Source: an uncultured Campylobacter sp. (GTDB taxonomy: Bacteria > Campylobacterota > Campylobacteria > Campylobacterales > Campylobacteraceae). From it: a DNA stretch of 7,296 nt. Numbering within the stretch: position 1 is the stretch's first letter; every line of letters begins with the position of its first letter. The stretch spans positions 1 through 7,296 of the forward strand of contig NZ_CALHHX010000125.1 in assembly GCF_938030685.1 (NCBI RefSeq), written 5' to 3'. Position numbers and translations under genes: made by a program. Below are positions 1-4,698 of this stretch, piece after piece. The notes below the pieces were generated by a model. That model was not told the DNA's origin. It saw only the letters and a program-made list of their open reading frames with translations, and searched no databases.

Positions 1-92
1 ATCAGCATCCCAAGCGAGCCGGAGCTCGTGCGCATGCTGCTTGCGCGGTCATCCTCCACGTTTGAGCTTCGTCTGCCGTCTTGCCATTTCAT
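1..92 (-). CDS. YpfJ-type neutral zinc metallopeptidase, N-terminal fragment (runs off left edge)
   Basis: On the minus strand an ATG at 92-90 opens a frame that stays open to the window edge, giving about 30 residues. It begins MKWQDGRRSSNVEDDR, which closely resembles the opening of E. coli YpfJ and the KPN_02809/Zn_peptidase family as I remember it (W-x-GRR-S-NVED-R). Those proteins have a short polar N-terminus, usually one membrane segment, then an HExxH zinc protease domain. Here only the polar N-terminus lies in the window, so neither the membrane segment nor the catalytic motif can be checked. An AAAGGA ribosome site sits 6-7 bases before the ATG (plus-strand 99-104), and a TATAAT box lies further upstream at 123-118. 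The gene diverges from infA. Family assignment rests on the short N-terminal motif only; the physiological substrate of this family is not known to me. Confidence 0.7.
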   Translation of the reverse strand, partial: MKWQDGRRSSNVEDDRASSMRTSSGSLGML

Positions 93-117
93 ATTTTTCC
101 TTTAAAATTTTTGAGCC

Positions 118-123
118 ATTATA
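118..123 (-). promoter_or_regulatory. Candidate -10 box for the divergent metallopeptidase gene
   Basis: Read on the minus strand, 123-118 is a perfect TATAAT preceded by T-rich DNA (CTTTTTAAAATTTTAG). It would start transcription near 111, giving a leader of about 20 bases before the ATG at 92. There is no convincing -35, as is usual for Campylobacter sigma-70 promoters. Confidence 0.5.
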
Positions 124-242
124 CTAAAATTTTAAAAAGAGCGCCGCCTTGCTTTTGTAAAAACAGTGCGTGCGTAGCGAAATAAATCTGAAATTTTGCT
201 TATTTTAAATTTCTTTTAAGCTGTTTAAAATTTTAAATTCTA

Positions 243-248
243 TATAAT
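243..248 (+). promoter_or_regulatory. Candidate -10 box for infA (and possibly the ribosomal genes behind it)
   Basis: A perfect TATAAT lies 33 bases before the infA start and is preceded by alternating A/T runs from about 190 to 242 rather than a -35 hexamer. This matches the described Campylobacter sigma-70 promoter style. Transcription would begin near 255. The spacer from 124 to 242 otherwise shows only AT-rich tracts and no gene. Confidence 0.6.
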
Positions 249-281
249 CGCCCTTTTTAAATTTAAAAGAAAGGAGAATTT

Positions 282-500
282 GTGGCAAAAGACGACGTCA
301 TAGAGATCGACGGTAACGTCATAGAAGCGCTGCCGAACGCGACTTTTAAGGTCGAGCTCGATAACAAACACGTGATTTTATGTCATATCGCCGGCAAGAT
401 GCGGATGCACTACATCAAGATAATGCCCGGCGATCGCGTAAAAGTCGAGTTGACCCCTTATAGCCTCGATAAAGGCAGGATCACCTACCGCTATAAGTAA
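282..500 (+). CDS. infA: Translation initiation factor IF-1
   Basis: This 72-residue protein has the normal length of IF-1, which binds the 30S A site during initiation together with IF-2 and IF-3. The whole chain is one S1-like OB fold. The conserved pattern is visible: an acidic start (AKDDVIEIDG), a central HIAGKMRMHYIKI stretch (about 35-47) and PGDRVKVELTPYSLDKGRI (49-67). The start is GTG at 282, supported by AAGGAG at 271-276 with 5 bases of spacing and by the family's typical beginning. Its promoter is probably the TATAAT at 243-248. Unlike the classical secY-map-infA-rpmJ order, a divergent peptidase gene lies upstream, and 172 noncoding bases separate infA from rpmJ. Identification is very secure. 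Confidence 0.97.
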   Translation: MAKDDVIEIDGNVIEALPNATFKVELDNKHVILCHIAGKMRMHYIKIMPGDRVKVELTPYSLDKGRITYRYK

Positions 501-519
501 GGATAAAGTTAAATTTAGA

Positions 520-525
520 TATACT
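520..525 (+). promoter_or_regulatory. Weak candidate -10 box before rpmJ
   Basis: TATACT matches TATAAT at 5 of 6 positions and lies 20 bases after the infA stop, within AT-rich DNA (AAATTTAGA precedes it). A start near 532 would place the 557-587 hairpin in the 5' leader of rpmJ. No -35 is visible, and a match of this quality can occur by chance in AT-rich sequence. Confidence 0.25.
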
Positions 526-556
526 CGCTATTTTGCGACTAAACTGTAGGAAGAAG

Positions 557-587
557 TGTTTTCAAAATCCCCACTATTTTGAAAACA
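557..587 (+). repeat. Perfect 12-bp inverted repeat (hairpin) in the infA-rpmJ gap
   Basis: TGTTTTCAAAAT at 557-568 is exactly complementary to ATTTTGAAAACA at 576-587, with the 7-base loop CCCCACT. No T-run follows the hairpin on the plus strand, so it does not look like a simple terminator for infA. It is more plausibly a leader or RNA-processing element, though a weak attenuator is possible. Confidence 0.75.
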
Positions 588-672
588 GTTGGTTTGATAC
601 TTTCGCTTTTGAAATTTCATTAAACCTAGGTGCAGTTTGCATTTAAAGTGGAGAAAATTTTAGGAGAGTGGA

Positions 673-786
673 ATGAAAGTTCGTCCATCCGTTAAGAAAA
701 TGTGCGACAAATGTAAAATTGTCAAGCGCAAAGGTGTTGTTCACGTTATTTGTGAAAATCCAAAACATAAACAAAGACAAGGATAA
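673..786 (+). CDS. rpmJ: 50S ribosomal protein L36 (zinc-binding form)
   Basis: A 37-residue protein starting MKVRPSVKKMCDKCK is L36, the smallest protein of the large subunit, which packs against 23S rRNA. The zinc ligands of the C+ form are all present: C11, C14, C27 and H32. The length is exactly the family norm. ATG at 673 follows AGGAGA at 662-667. The gene ends 3 bases before rpsM, and its last codons carry the rpsM ribosome site AAGGA (779-783), which suggests coupled translation. Codon use is more AT-rich (GTT, TGT, AAA, CAA) than in most of the later genes in the window. Identification is secure despite the tiny size. Confidence 0.96.
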   Translation: MKVRPSVKKMCDKCKIVKRKGVVHVICENPKHKQRQG

Positions 787-789
787 GTT

Positions 790-1158
790 ATGGCTCGTAT
801 CGCAGGTGTAGATCTACCAAAGAAAAAAAGGATTGAATACGGACTAACTTATATCTACGGTATAGGTTTATTTACGTCGAGAAAAATTCTCGATGCGGCA
901 GGAATTTCTTACGATAAAAGAGTCGCCGATCTGAGCGAAGATGAAGCCGCCGCTATCAGAAAAGAGATCCAAGAACACTATATGGTCGAAGGTGATCTTC
1001 GCAAACAAGTGGCTATGGATATAAAAGCGCTTATGGACTTGGGCGGCTATCGCGGCTTAAGACACAGAAAGGGCCTTCCTGTTCGCGGTCAAAAAACAAA
1101 AACGAACGCTAGAACTAGAAAAGGCAAACGTAAAACCGTTGGCGCGGCAGCTAAATAA
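790..1158 (+). CDS. rpsM: 30S ribosomal protein S13
   Basis: S13 sits in the head of the small subunit and contacts the P-site tRNA and the large subunit. The 122-residue chain is of normal length. It opens with MARIAGVDLP (1-10), followed by YIYGIG (21-26) in the helical region. The basic tail includes YRGLRHRKGLPVRG (87-100) and NARTRKG (106-112), which is the rRNA/tRNA-contacting extension. The ATG at 790 has AAGGA at 779-783. It is the second gene of the compact rpmJ-rpsM-rpsK-rpsD-rpoA-rplQ run, 3 bases after rpmJ and 10 before rpsK. It fits the Campylobacter S13 sequence as I recall it. Confidence 0.97.
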   Translation: MARIAGVDLPKKKRIEYGLTYIYGIGLFTSRKILDAAGISYDKRVADLSEDEAAAIRKEIQEHYMVEGDLRKQVAMDIKALMDLGGYRGLRHRKGLPVRGQKTKTNARTRKGKRKTVGAAAK

Positions 1159-1168
1159 GGATTGAGAT

Positions 1169-1561
1169 ATGGCACAAAAAAAAGTAGTTAAGAAAAAAAC
1201 CGTCAGAAAAAATATCGCCAAAGGCATAGTTTACATCTCCGCTACGTTTAACAACACTATGATTACCGTAACAGACGAGATGGGCAACGCGATCGCGTGG
1301 AGCAGTGCGGGCGCTTTAAATTTTAAAGGCAGCAAAAAATCCACCCCTTATGCGGCGCAGCAAGCCGTCGAGGACGCGCTAAGCAAAGCCAAAGAGCACG
1401 GCATCAAAGAGGTAGGCGTCAAGGTTCAGGGTCCGGGAAGCGGACGCGAGACCGCCGTTAAAAGCGTAGGTAGCGTAGAAGGGATTAAAGTTACATATTT
1501 CAAAGATATCACTCCTCTTGCGCACAACGGTTGCAGACCGCCTAAACGACGTCGCGTGTAA
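1169..1561 (+). CDS. rpsK: 30S ribosomal protein S11
   Basis: S11 lies on the platform of the 30S subunit near the mRNA exit and helps shape the site where mRNA pairs with the 3' end of 16S rRNA. The chain is 130 residues, the family norm. It has a lysine-rich start (about 1-18), IVYISATFNNTMITVTD (20-36), the GPGSGRE motif (88-94) and the invariant end HNGCRPPKRRRV (119-130). The Asn-Gly pair at 120-121 corresponds to the place where E. coli S11 is known to form isoaspartate. The start at 1169 is preceded by AAGGA at 1157-1161, overlapping the rpsM stop. It is 18 bases from rpsD. Confidence 0.97.
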   Translation: MAQKKVVKKKTVRKNIAKGIVYISATFNNTMITVTDEMGNAIAWSSAGALNFKGSKKSTPYAAQQAVEDALSKAKEHGIKEVGVKVQGPGSGRETAVKSVGSVEGIKVTYFKDITPLAHNGCRPPKRRRV

Positions 1562-1579
1562 TTATAAAAGGAGAAATTT

Positions 1580-2206
1580 ATGGCTAGATATACAGGACCG
1601 GTTGAAAAATTAGAAAGAAGGCTCGGCGTCGATCTATTTATGAAAGGTGAGAGAAGACTTGCGGGCAAGAGCGCGCTTTTAAAACGCCCTTACGCTCCGG
1701 GTCAGCACGGACAAAGACGCGCTAAACTAAGCGAATACGGCTCACAGCTTCGCGAGAAACAAAAGGCTAAATTTATGTACGGCGTAAGCGAGAAGCAGTT
1801 CCGCAGACTATTTGCCGAAGCGGCTCGTAGAGAGGGTAACACCGGAGCGATCTTGGTTCAGCTTTTAGAGCAAAGGCTAGATAACGTCGTTTATCGCATG
1901 GGATTTGCTACGACTAGACGCTTTGCGCGCCAGCTAGTTACGCACGGACACATTTTAGTGGACGGCAAGCGCGTCGATATCCCTTCATACAGCGTCCGCG
2001 CAGGACAAAAGATCGAAGTGATCGAAAAGAGCAAAAATAACCCGCAAATTTCAAGAGCGCTGGATCTTACTGCACAGACCGGCATCGTAGCGTGGGTCGA
2101 CGTAGAAAAAGAGAAAAGATACGGAATTTTTTCTAGAGTTCCGGAGAGAGAAGAAGTTGTTATTCCTGTAGAGGAAAGATTTATCGTAGAGCTTTACTCG
2201 AAATAG
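1580..2206 (+). CDS. rpsD: 30S ribosomal protein S4
   Basis: S4 is a primary 16S rRNA-binding protein that nucleates 30S assembly and lines the mRNA entry tunnel. In E. coli it is also the translational repressor of the alpha operon. The 208 residues include RPYAPGQHGQ (36-45) and an S4 RNA-binding domain at about 98-160, with RLDNVVYRMGFATTRRFARQ visible at 99-118 and HGHILVDGKRV after it. There is no cysteine, so this is a zinc-free (C-) S4, whereas L36 here is the zinc form. The start at 1580 has a strong AAGGAG at 1568-1573. The gene ends with two in-frame TAG codons in tandem (2204-2209), 11 bases before rpoA. Confidence 0.97.
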   Translation: MARYTGPVEKLERRLGVDLFMKGERRLAGKSALLKRPYAPGQHGQRRAKLSEYGSQLREKQKAKFMYGVSEKQFRRLFAEAARREGNTGAILVQLLEQRLDNVVYRMGFATTRRFARQLVTHGHILVDGKRVDIPSYSVRAGQKIEVIEKSKNNPQISRALDLTAQTGIVAWVDVEKEKRYGIFSRVPEREEVVIPVEERFIVELYSK

Positions 2207-2217
2207 TAGGTGCTAAT

Positions 2218-3243
2218 ATGAGAAAAATCACAACATCAGCTCATATGCCAACTGAAATAAAGGTTGAGAATGTCAGCGAAAATGTTGCTAAAATCATAGC
2301 ATATCCCTTTGAAACGGGATATGCCGTCACTCTAGCTCATCCTTTACGAAGGTTACTTTATACGAGCACGGTCGGTTTCGCGCCGACTGCGGTTAAAATC
2401 GAAGGCGTAAGCCACGAATTCGACAGCATGCGCGGTATGCTCGAGGATATGGCGGCTTTTATCATAAATTTAAAGGGCTTAAGGTTTAAAATCAAGGGCG
2501 ATTCCCTACGCGAAGTCGTAGAATACAGCTTTAAAGGACCTAAAGAAATTTACGGCAGCGACCTAAATAACGACGCCGTAGAGATCGTAAATCCAAGCGC
2601 CTATCTGGCTACGATAAACGAGGATGCCGATCTTAAATTTACGCTCATCATCGAAAAGGGTATCGGCTACGTCCCAAGCGAAGAGATCAGAGAAAATTTA
2701 GACGCTGATTTTATCGCGCTGGATGCATTTTTTACCCCGGTAACCAAGGCCGTTTACGATATCGAAAACGTATTTGTAGAGGATAATCCCGACTACGAGA
2801 AGGTGGTCTTTACGATTACTACCGACGGTCAGATCAGCGCGATAGATGCGTTTAAAAACGCGCTTGAGGCGATGTATCAGCAGCTGGCGGTTTTCAAAGG
2901 TATCGTAAATATCAGCGCTGCCGATACTTTCGGTAGAGCTATCCCTGCAAATTCCGAGTTTGCAAAGCTTTTTGAGAGCGTTAGCAATCTAAGCTTAAGC
3001 GCACGAAGCTTCAACTGCCTGGATCGCGCAGATATTAGATTTATCGGCGAGCTTGCGATCATGGAGGAGAGCGAGCTTAAAGACCTTAAAAATTTAGGCA
3101 AAAAATCGCTCGAGGAGATCAAGGCTGTTATGGAGGAGATCGGTTATCCTATCGGCAACCAAGAGCTCGGCGATAAAAAAGAGCAGCTAAAACGCAAGCT
3201 TGATGAGCTGAAGGCTCAAAGACAAAAGAATGAAGGACAATAA
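2218..3243 (+). CDS. rpoA: DNA-directed RNA polymerase subunit alpha
   Basis: The alpha dimer is the assembly platform of RNA polymerase, and its C-terminal domain contacts promoter UP elements and activators. The chain is 341 residues, somewhat longer than E. coli's 329. The N-terminal dimerisation/assembly domain covers about 1-232 (ETGYAVTLAHPLRRLLYTS near 32-50). The C-terminal domain spans about 250-315 and keeps DNA-contact residues aligned to the E. coli set: R263 and N266 in SARSFNCL, and G294, K296 and S297 in NLGKKS. After it comes a charged tail (about 318-341) rich in Lys, Glu and Gln. The start at 2218 has only a weak AGGTG-like ribosome site. Its last codons carry AAGGA (3233-3237) for rplQ, whose ATG directly follows the rpoA stop. 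A perfect 9-bp inverted repeat lies inside codons 28-36. Confidence 0.97.
   Translation: MRKITTSAHMPTEIKVENVSENVAKIIAYPFETGYAVTLAHPLRRLLYTSTVGFAPTAVKIEGVSHEFDSMRGMLEDMAAFIINLKGLRFKIKGDSLREVVEYSFKGPKEIYGSDLNNDAVEIVNPSAYLATINEDADLKFTLIIEKGIGYVPSEEIRENLDADFIALDAFFTPVTKAVYDIENVFVEDNPDYEKVVFTITTDGQISAIDAFKNALEAMYQQLAVFKGIVNISAADTFGRAIPANSEFAKLFESVSNLSLSARSFNCLDRADIRFIGELAIMEESELKDLKNLGKKSLEEIKAVMEEIGYPIGNQELGDKKEQLKRKLDELKAQRQKNEGQ
2299..2324 (+). repeat. Perfect 9-bp inverted repeat early in rpoA
   Basis: GCATATCCC at 2299-2307 is exactly complementary to GGGATATGC at 2316-2324, with the 8-base loop TTTGAAAC. It lies about 80 bases into the rpoA coding sequence, whose first hundred or so bases are more AT-rich than the rest. 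It could be an mRNA hairpin. A match of this size is only mildly unexpected by chance in 7 kb. Confidence 0.6.
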
Positions 3244-3600
3244 ATGAGACATAACCACGGATATAGGAAGCTAGGGCGCACTTCGTCTCACCGTGCCGCC
3301 CTGCTTAAAAATTTAACCATCGCTTTAGTTACTAGCGGCAAGATCGAAACCACGCTTCCTAAAGCCAAAGAGCTAAGAAGCTATGCCGAGAAGCTGATCA
3401 CTCGCGCGCGCAAGGGCGACAGCGAGGCGCATAGATTTGTTTTCGCGGCGCTTCAGGATAAAGCTGCGACAAATAAGCTAGTCACCGAGATCGCTCCAAA
3501 ATACGCGGGCGTAAACGGCGGCTACACTCGCATCATCAAAACTCGCCTTCGCAAGGGCGACGCCGCAGAGATGGCTTACATCGAGCTAATCAGCAAATAA
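3244..3600 (+). CDS. rplQ: 50S ribosomal protein L17
   Basis: L17 lies near the peptide exit tunnel of the 50S subunit. The 118 residues show the hallmark start MRHNHGYRKLGRTSSHRAALLKN, the ETTLPKAKELR stretch (35-45) and the conserved end GYTRIIKTRLRKGDAAEMAYIEL (93-115). The ATG at 3244 abuts the rpoA stop with no gap. Its ribosome site AAGGA (3233-3237) is inside rpoA, so translation of the two is probably coupled. The gene closes the ribosomal operon, as in most bacteria, and a strong hairpin terminator begins at its stop codon. Confidence 0.97.
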   Translation: MRHNHGYRKLGRTSSHRAALLKNLTIALVTSGKIETTLPKAKELRSYAEKLITRARKGDSEAHRFVFAALQDKAATNKLVTEIAPKYAGVNGGYTRIIKTRLRKGDAAEMAYIELISK

Positions 3601-3630
3601 AATTTCGGGATCACTCCCGAAATTTCTTCT
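3600..3630 (+). terminator. Intrinsic terminator after rplQ
   Basis: AAATTTCGGGA at 3600-3610 pairs perfectly with TCCCGAAATTT at 3615-3625 around the 4-base loop TCAC, an 11-bp stem with a G+C core. It is followed by CTTCT, and the right arm itself ends in TTT, making a short, imperfect U-tract. The hairpin begins at the last base of the rplQ stop and ends 5 bases before the next start codon. Because the stem continues as AAATTT on both sides, it could work in either direction. Confidence 0.8.
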
Positions 3631-4191
3631 ATGAAATTTAAAATTTTACTTCCGCTTGTTATCGTCGCTGCGGGCCTAGCGTGGGCATTGGACAATTATC
3701 TCAGCTATAAAAATATCGAAACGATCAACTCCGAAATTCCGCTAAAGCAGGCATTGGACGGCGAGCAAATTTCTAAAATCCGCGTCTATAAATCCAAACG
3801 AATTCTTGAAATTTTGACCTCAAAAGGCGTCGCGAAAAGCTACAAAATCGCCCTCGGACGCGAGCCTGAAGGACATAAAGAAATTCAAGGCGACGGCAAA
3901 ACCCCGGAGGGCAACTACACCATAAACGGCAAAAATCCAAACTCAGCGTATCATCTAAATTTAGGCATCTCTTATCCGAACAAAGCTGACGTAGCGCACG
4001 CAAAATCCCTCGGCAAGAGCGCAGGCGGCGATATCAAAATCCACGGGCTACCGAACAAATTTAGCTACCTAGGGCAGAGTATCGCGGCGTTCGGCGACTG
4101 GACGGAGGGCTGCATAGCGCTCGTCAATGACGATATGGACGAGCTTTTTGAGCACGTAAAAATCGGCACGCCGATAGAAATTTTGCCGTGA
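3631..4191 (+). CDS. YkuD-fold L,D-transpeptidase family protein
   Basis: The YkuD domain uses a catalytic cysteine to cut or re-form bonds at meso-diaminopimelate in peptidoglycan (L,D-transpeptidase, or carboxypeptidase/amidase in some relatives such as YafK and Csd6). The 186 residues start with a hydrophobic segment (about 4-20) that should export or anchor the protein, possibly cleaved near residue 19. The catalytic domain spans about 47-186. It shows GDGKTPEG (87-94), the conserved histidine in KIHG (H138) and the T-E-G-C active site (C161), followed by IALVNDDMDELF. I chose ATG 3631 because the membrane segment begins there and no other ATG comes before residue 168. There is no Shine-Dalgarno sequence: the terminator hairpin of rplQ fills that space. 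Exact reaction and substrate cannot be told from sequence. Orthology to a named enzyme (YafK/DpaA, LdtX or Csd6) is not established. Confidence 0.9.
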   Translation: MKFKILLPLVIVAAGLAWALDNYLSYKNIETINSEIPLKQALDGEQISKIRVYKSKRILEILTSKGVAKSYKIALGREPEGHKEIQGDGKTPEGNYTINGKNPNSAYHLNLGISYPNKADVAHAKSLGKSAGGDIKIHGLPNKFSYLGQSIAAFGDWTEGCIALVNDDMDELFEHVKIGTPIEILP

Positions 4192-4406
4192 TTGCACGCG
4201 CCTGCGCTAAAATTTCACAGCCGCAATCGATATAAACATAGCGTAAATTTCATCTACGAGCTTTAAAATAATATCCACCGCCCAGACTTTCGTAGTTGCA
4301 AAATTTGCGATTAAAAGCAGGATTGTTTTTCTAAAAATTTAATCGTATCGGCGCCTGTTCTAATTAAATTTAGGCAGTTTGCTTTAAATTTCTTTCCCGC
4401 TCAAGC

Positions 4407-4461
4407 AAAATTTCATCCCAAATTTAGCCCCCGACCGGGCTAAAATTTCATCCCAAATTTA
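4407..4461 (+). repeat. 20-bp direct repeat flanking a short hairpin
   Basis: AAAATTTCATCCCAAATTTA occurs exactly at 4407-4426 and again at 4442-4461, a 35-base period. A third, partial copy (AAATTTCATCCC) is at 4626-4637 and a fourth, shorter one (AAATTTCATC) at 4245-4254. Between the two full copies TAGCCC (4425-4430) pairs with GGGCTA (4437-4442) around CCGACC. The AAATTT ends can extend the stem past one bulged base. It could be a terminator for the transpeptidase gene, a protein-binding site pair, or a local duplication. Confidence 0.7.
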
Positions 4462-4548
4462 TAGCGCAAATAGTCTAAATTTAAATATATGCAGGCCTGA
4501 TAATTCGCGGGCTTCGTCCTTACCGAATCGATAAAATTTTAAAATCGC

Positions 4549-4586
4549 GGCTCGCCGTTCGCGGCGTATAAAATTCTTTGCGAGCC
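4549..4586 (+). repeat. Overlapping inverted repeats with a TTCG loop
   Basis: CGCCG at 4553-4557 pairs with CGGCG at 4562-4566 around TTCG. A wider pair, GGCTCGC at 4549-4555 with GCGAGCC at 4580-4586, shares bases with the first, so only one can form at a time. It lies about 80-115 bases upstream of the nfu -10 box. No function can be assigned. Confidence 0.4.
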
Positions 4587-4665
4587 ATTACGCAAAATCC
4601 GCGTCCTCGCGCAAAATTTCAGATTAAATTTCATCCCCGATAAGCCTTTTTTTATCGCTTTTGGA

Positions 4666-4671
4666 TATAAT
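4666..4671 (+). promoter_or_regulatory. Candidate -10 box for the nfu-murE-panD gene run
   Basis: A perfect TATAAT in the context CTTTTGGATATAATGCG, preceded by a run of Ts at 4647-4653, fits the Campylobacter sigma-70 pattern. Transcription would begin near 4678, about 20 bases before the nfu ATG. AAGGA at 4688-4692 is the ribosome site. Confidence 0.65.
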
Positions 4672-4698
4672 GCGCCAAAATCAAAACAAGGAATTTTA

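Larger units (their letters stand above)
501..672 (+). promoter_or_regulatory. infA-rpmJ spacer, candidate structured leader of the rpmJ-rplQ operon
   Basis: This 172-base gap is unusually long for the cluster and has no gene. It holds a perfect 12-bp hairpin (557-568 with 576-587). A possible enclosing stem pairs AAACTG 541-546 with CAGTTT 633-638 and TAGG 547-550 with CCTA 625-628, leaving GGTG 629-632 bulged. There is also a TATACT at 520-525 that could be a -10 box, and the rpmJ ribosome site AGGAGA at 662-667. In E. coli, S4 represses the alpha operon through an RNA structure just before rpsM. Here rpsM is only 3 bases after rpmJ, so an equivalent leader would have to lie in this gap. 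That function is inference. Confidence 0.4.
4192..4698. other. 507-base noncoding gap, AAATTT-rich, ahead of nfu
   Basis: No convincing gene is present on either strand. The stretch contains 14 AAATTT words between 4210 and 4631 (first bases 4210, 4245, 4301, 4335, 4366, 4386, 4408, 4420, 4443, 4455, 4477, 4534, 4614 and 4626), far above chance. It also contains a 20-bp direct repeat, two small hairpins and, at its right end, the promoter and ribosome site of nfu. A minus-strand frame from 4338 to 4210 is open for 43 codons but has no ATG near its beginning. I see no clear terminator for the transpeptidase gene directly after its stop. Confidence 0.7.

Noticed and set aside
1..105. Plus-strand open frame at the left edge ending at TAA 103-105
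   Set aside because: Its peptide looks like nothing known, while the minus strand in the same place gives a recognisable GRR...NVED peptidase start with a ribosome site and a -10 box.
557..587. The hairpin after infA as an intrinsic terminator
   Set aside because: The stem is AT-rich and is followed by AGTTGGTTTGATAC rather than a T-run, so a leader or processing element is more likely.
1426..1668. Minus-strand frame across the rpsK-rpsD junction
   Set aside because: It is antisense to two certain ribosomal protein genes and has no recognisable domain or ribosome site.
2877..3122. Minus-strand frame inside rpoA
   Set aside because: Serine- and leucine-rich antisense shadow of the alpha C-terminal domain.
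4210..4338. Minus-strand open frame of 43 codons with a plausible-looking hydrophobic peptide (…VWAVDIILKLVDEIY…)
   Set aside because: It has no ATG near the beginning, only an internal GTG with a poor ribosome site and an ATG near the end. A 43-codon frame is not surprising by chance. It might be a gene remnant or small protein, but I cannot support it.
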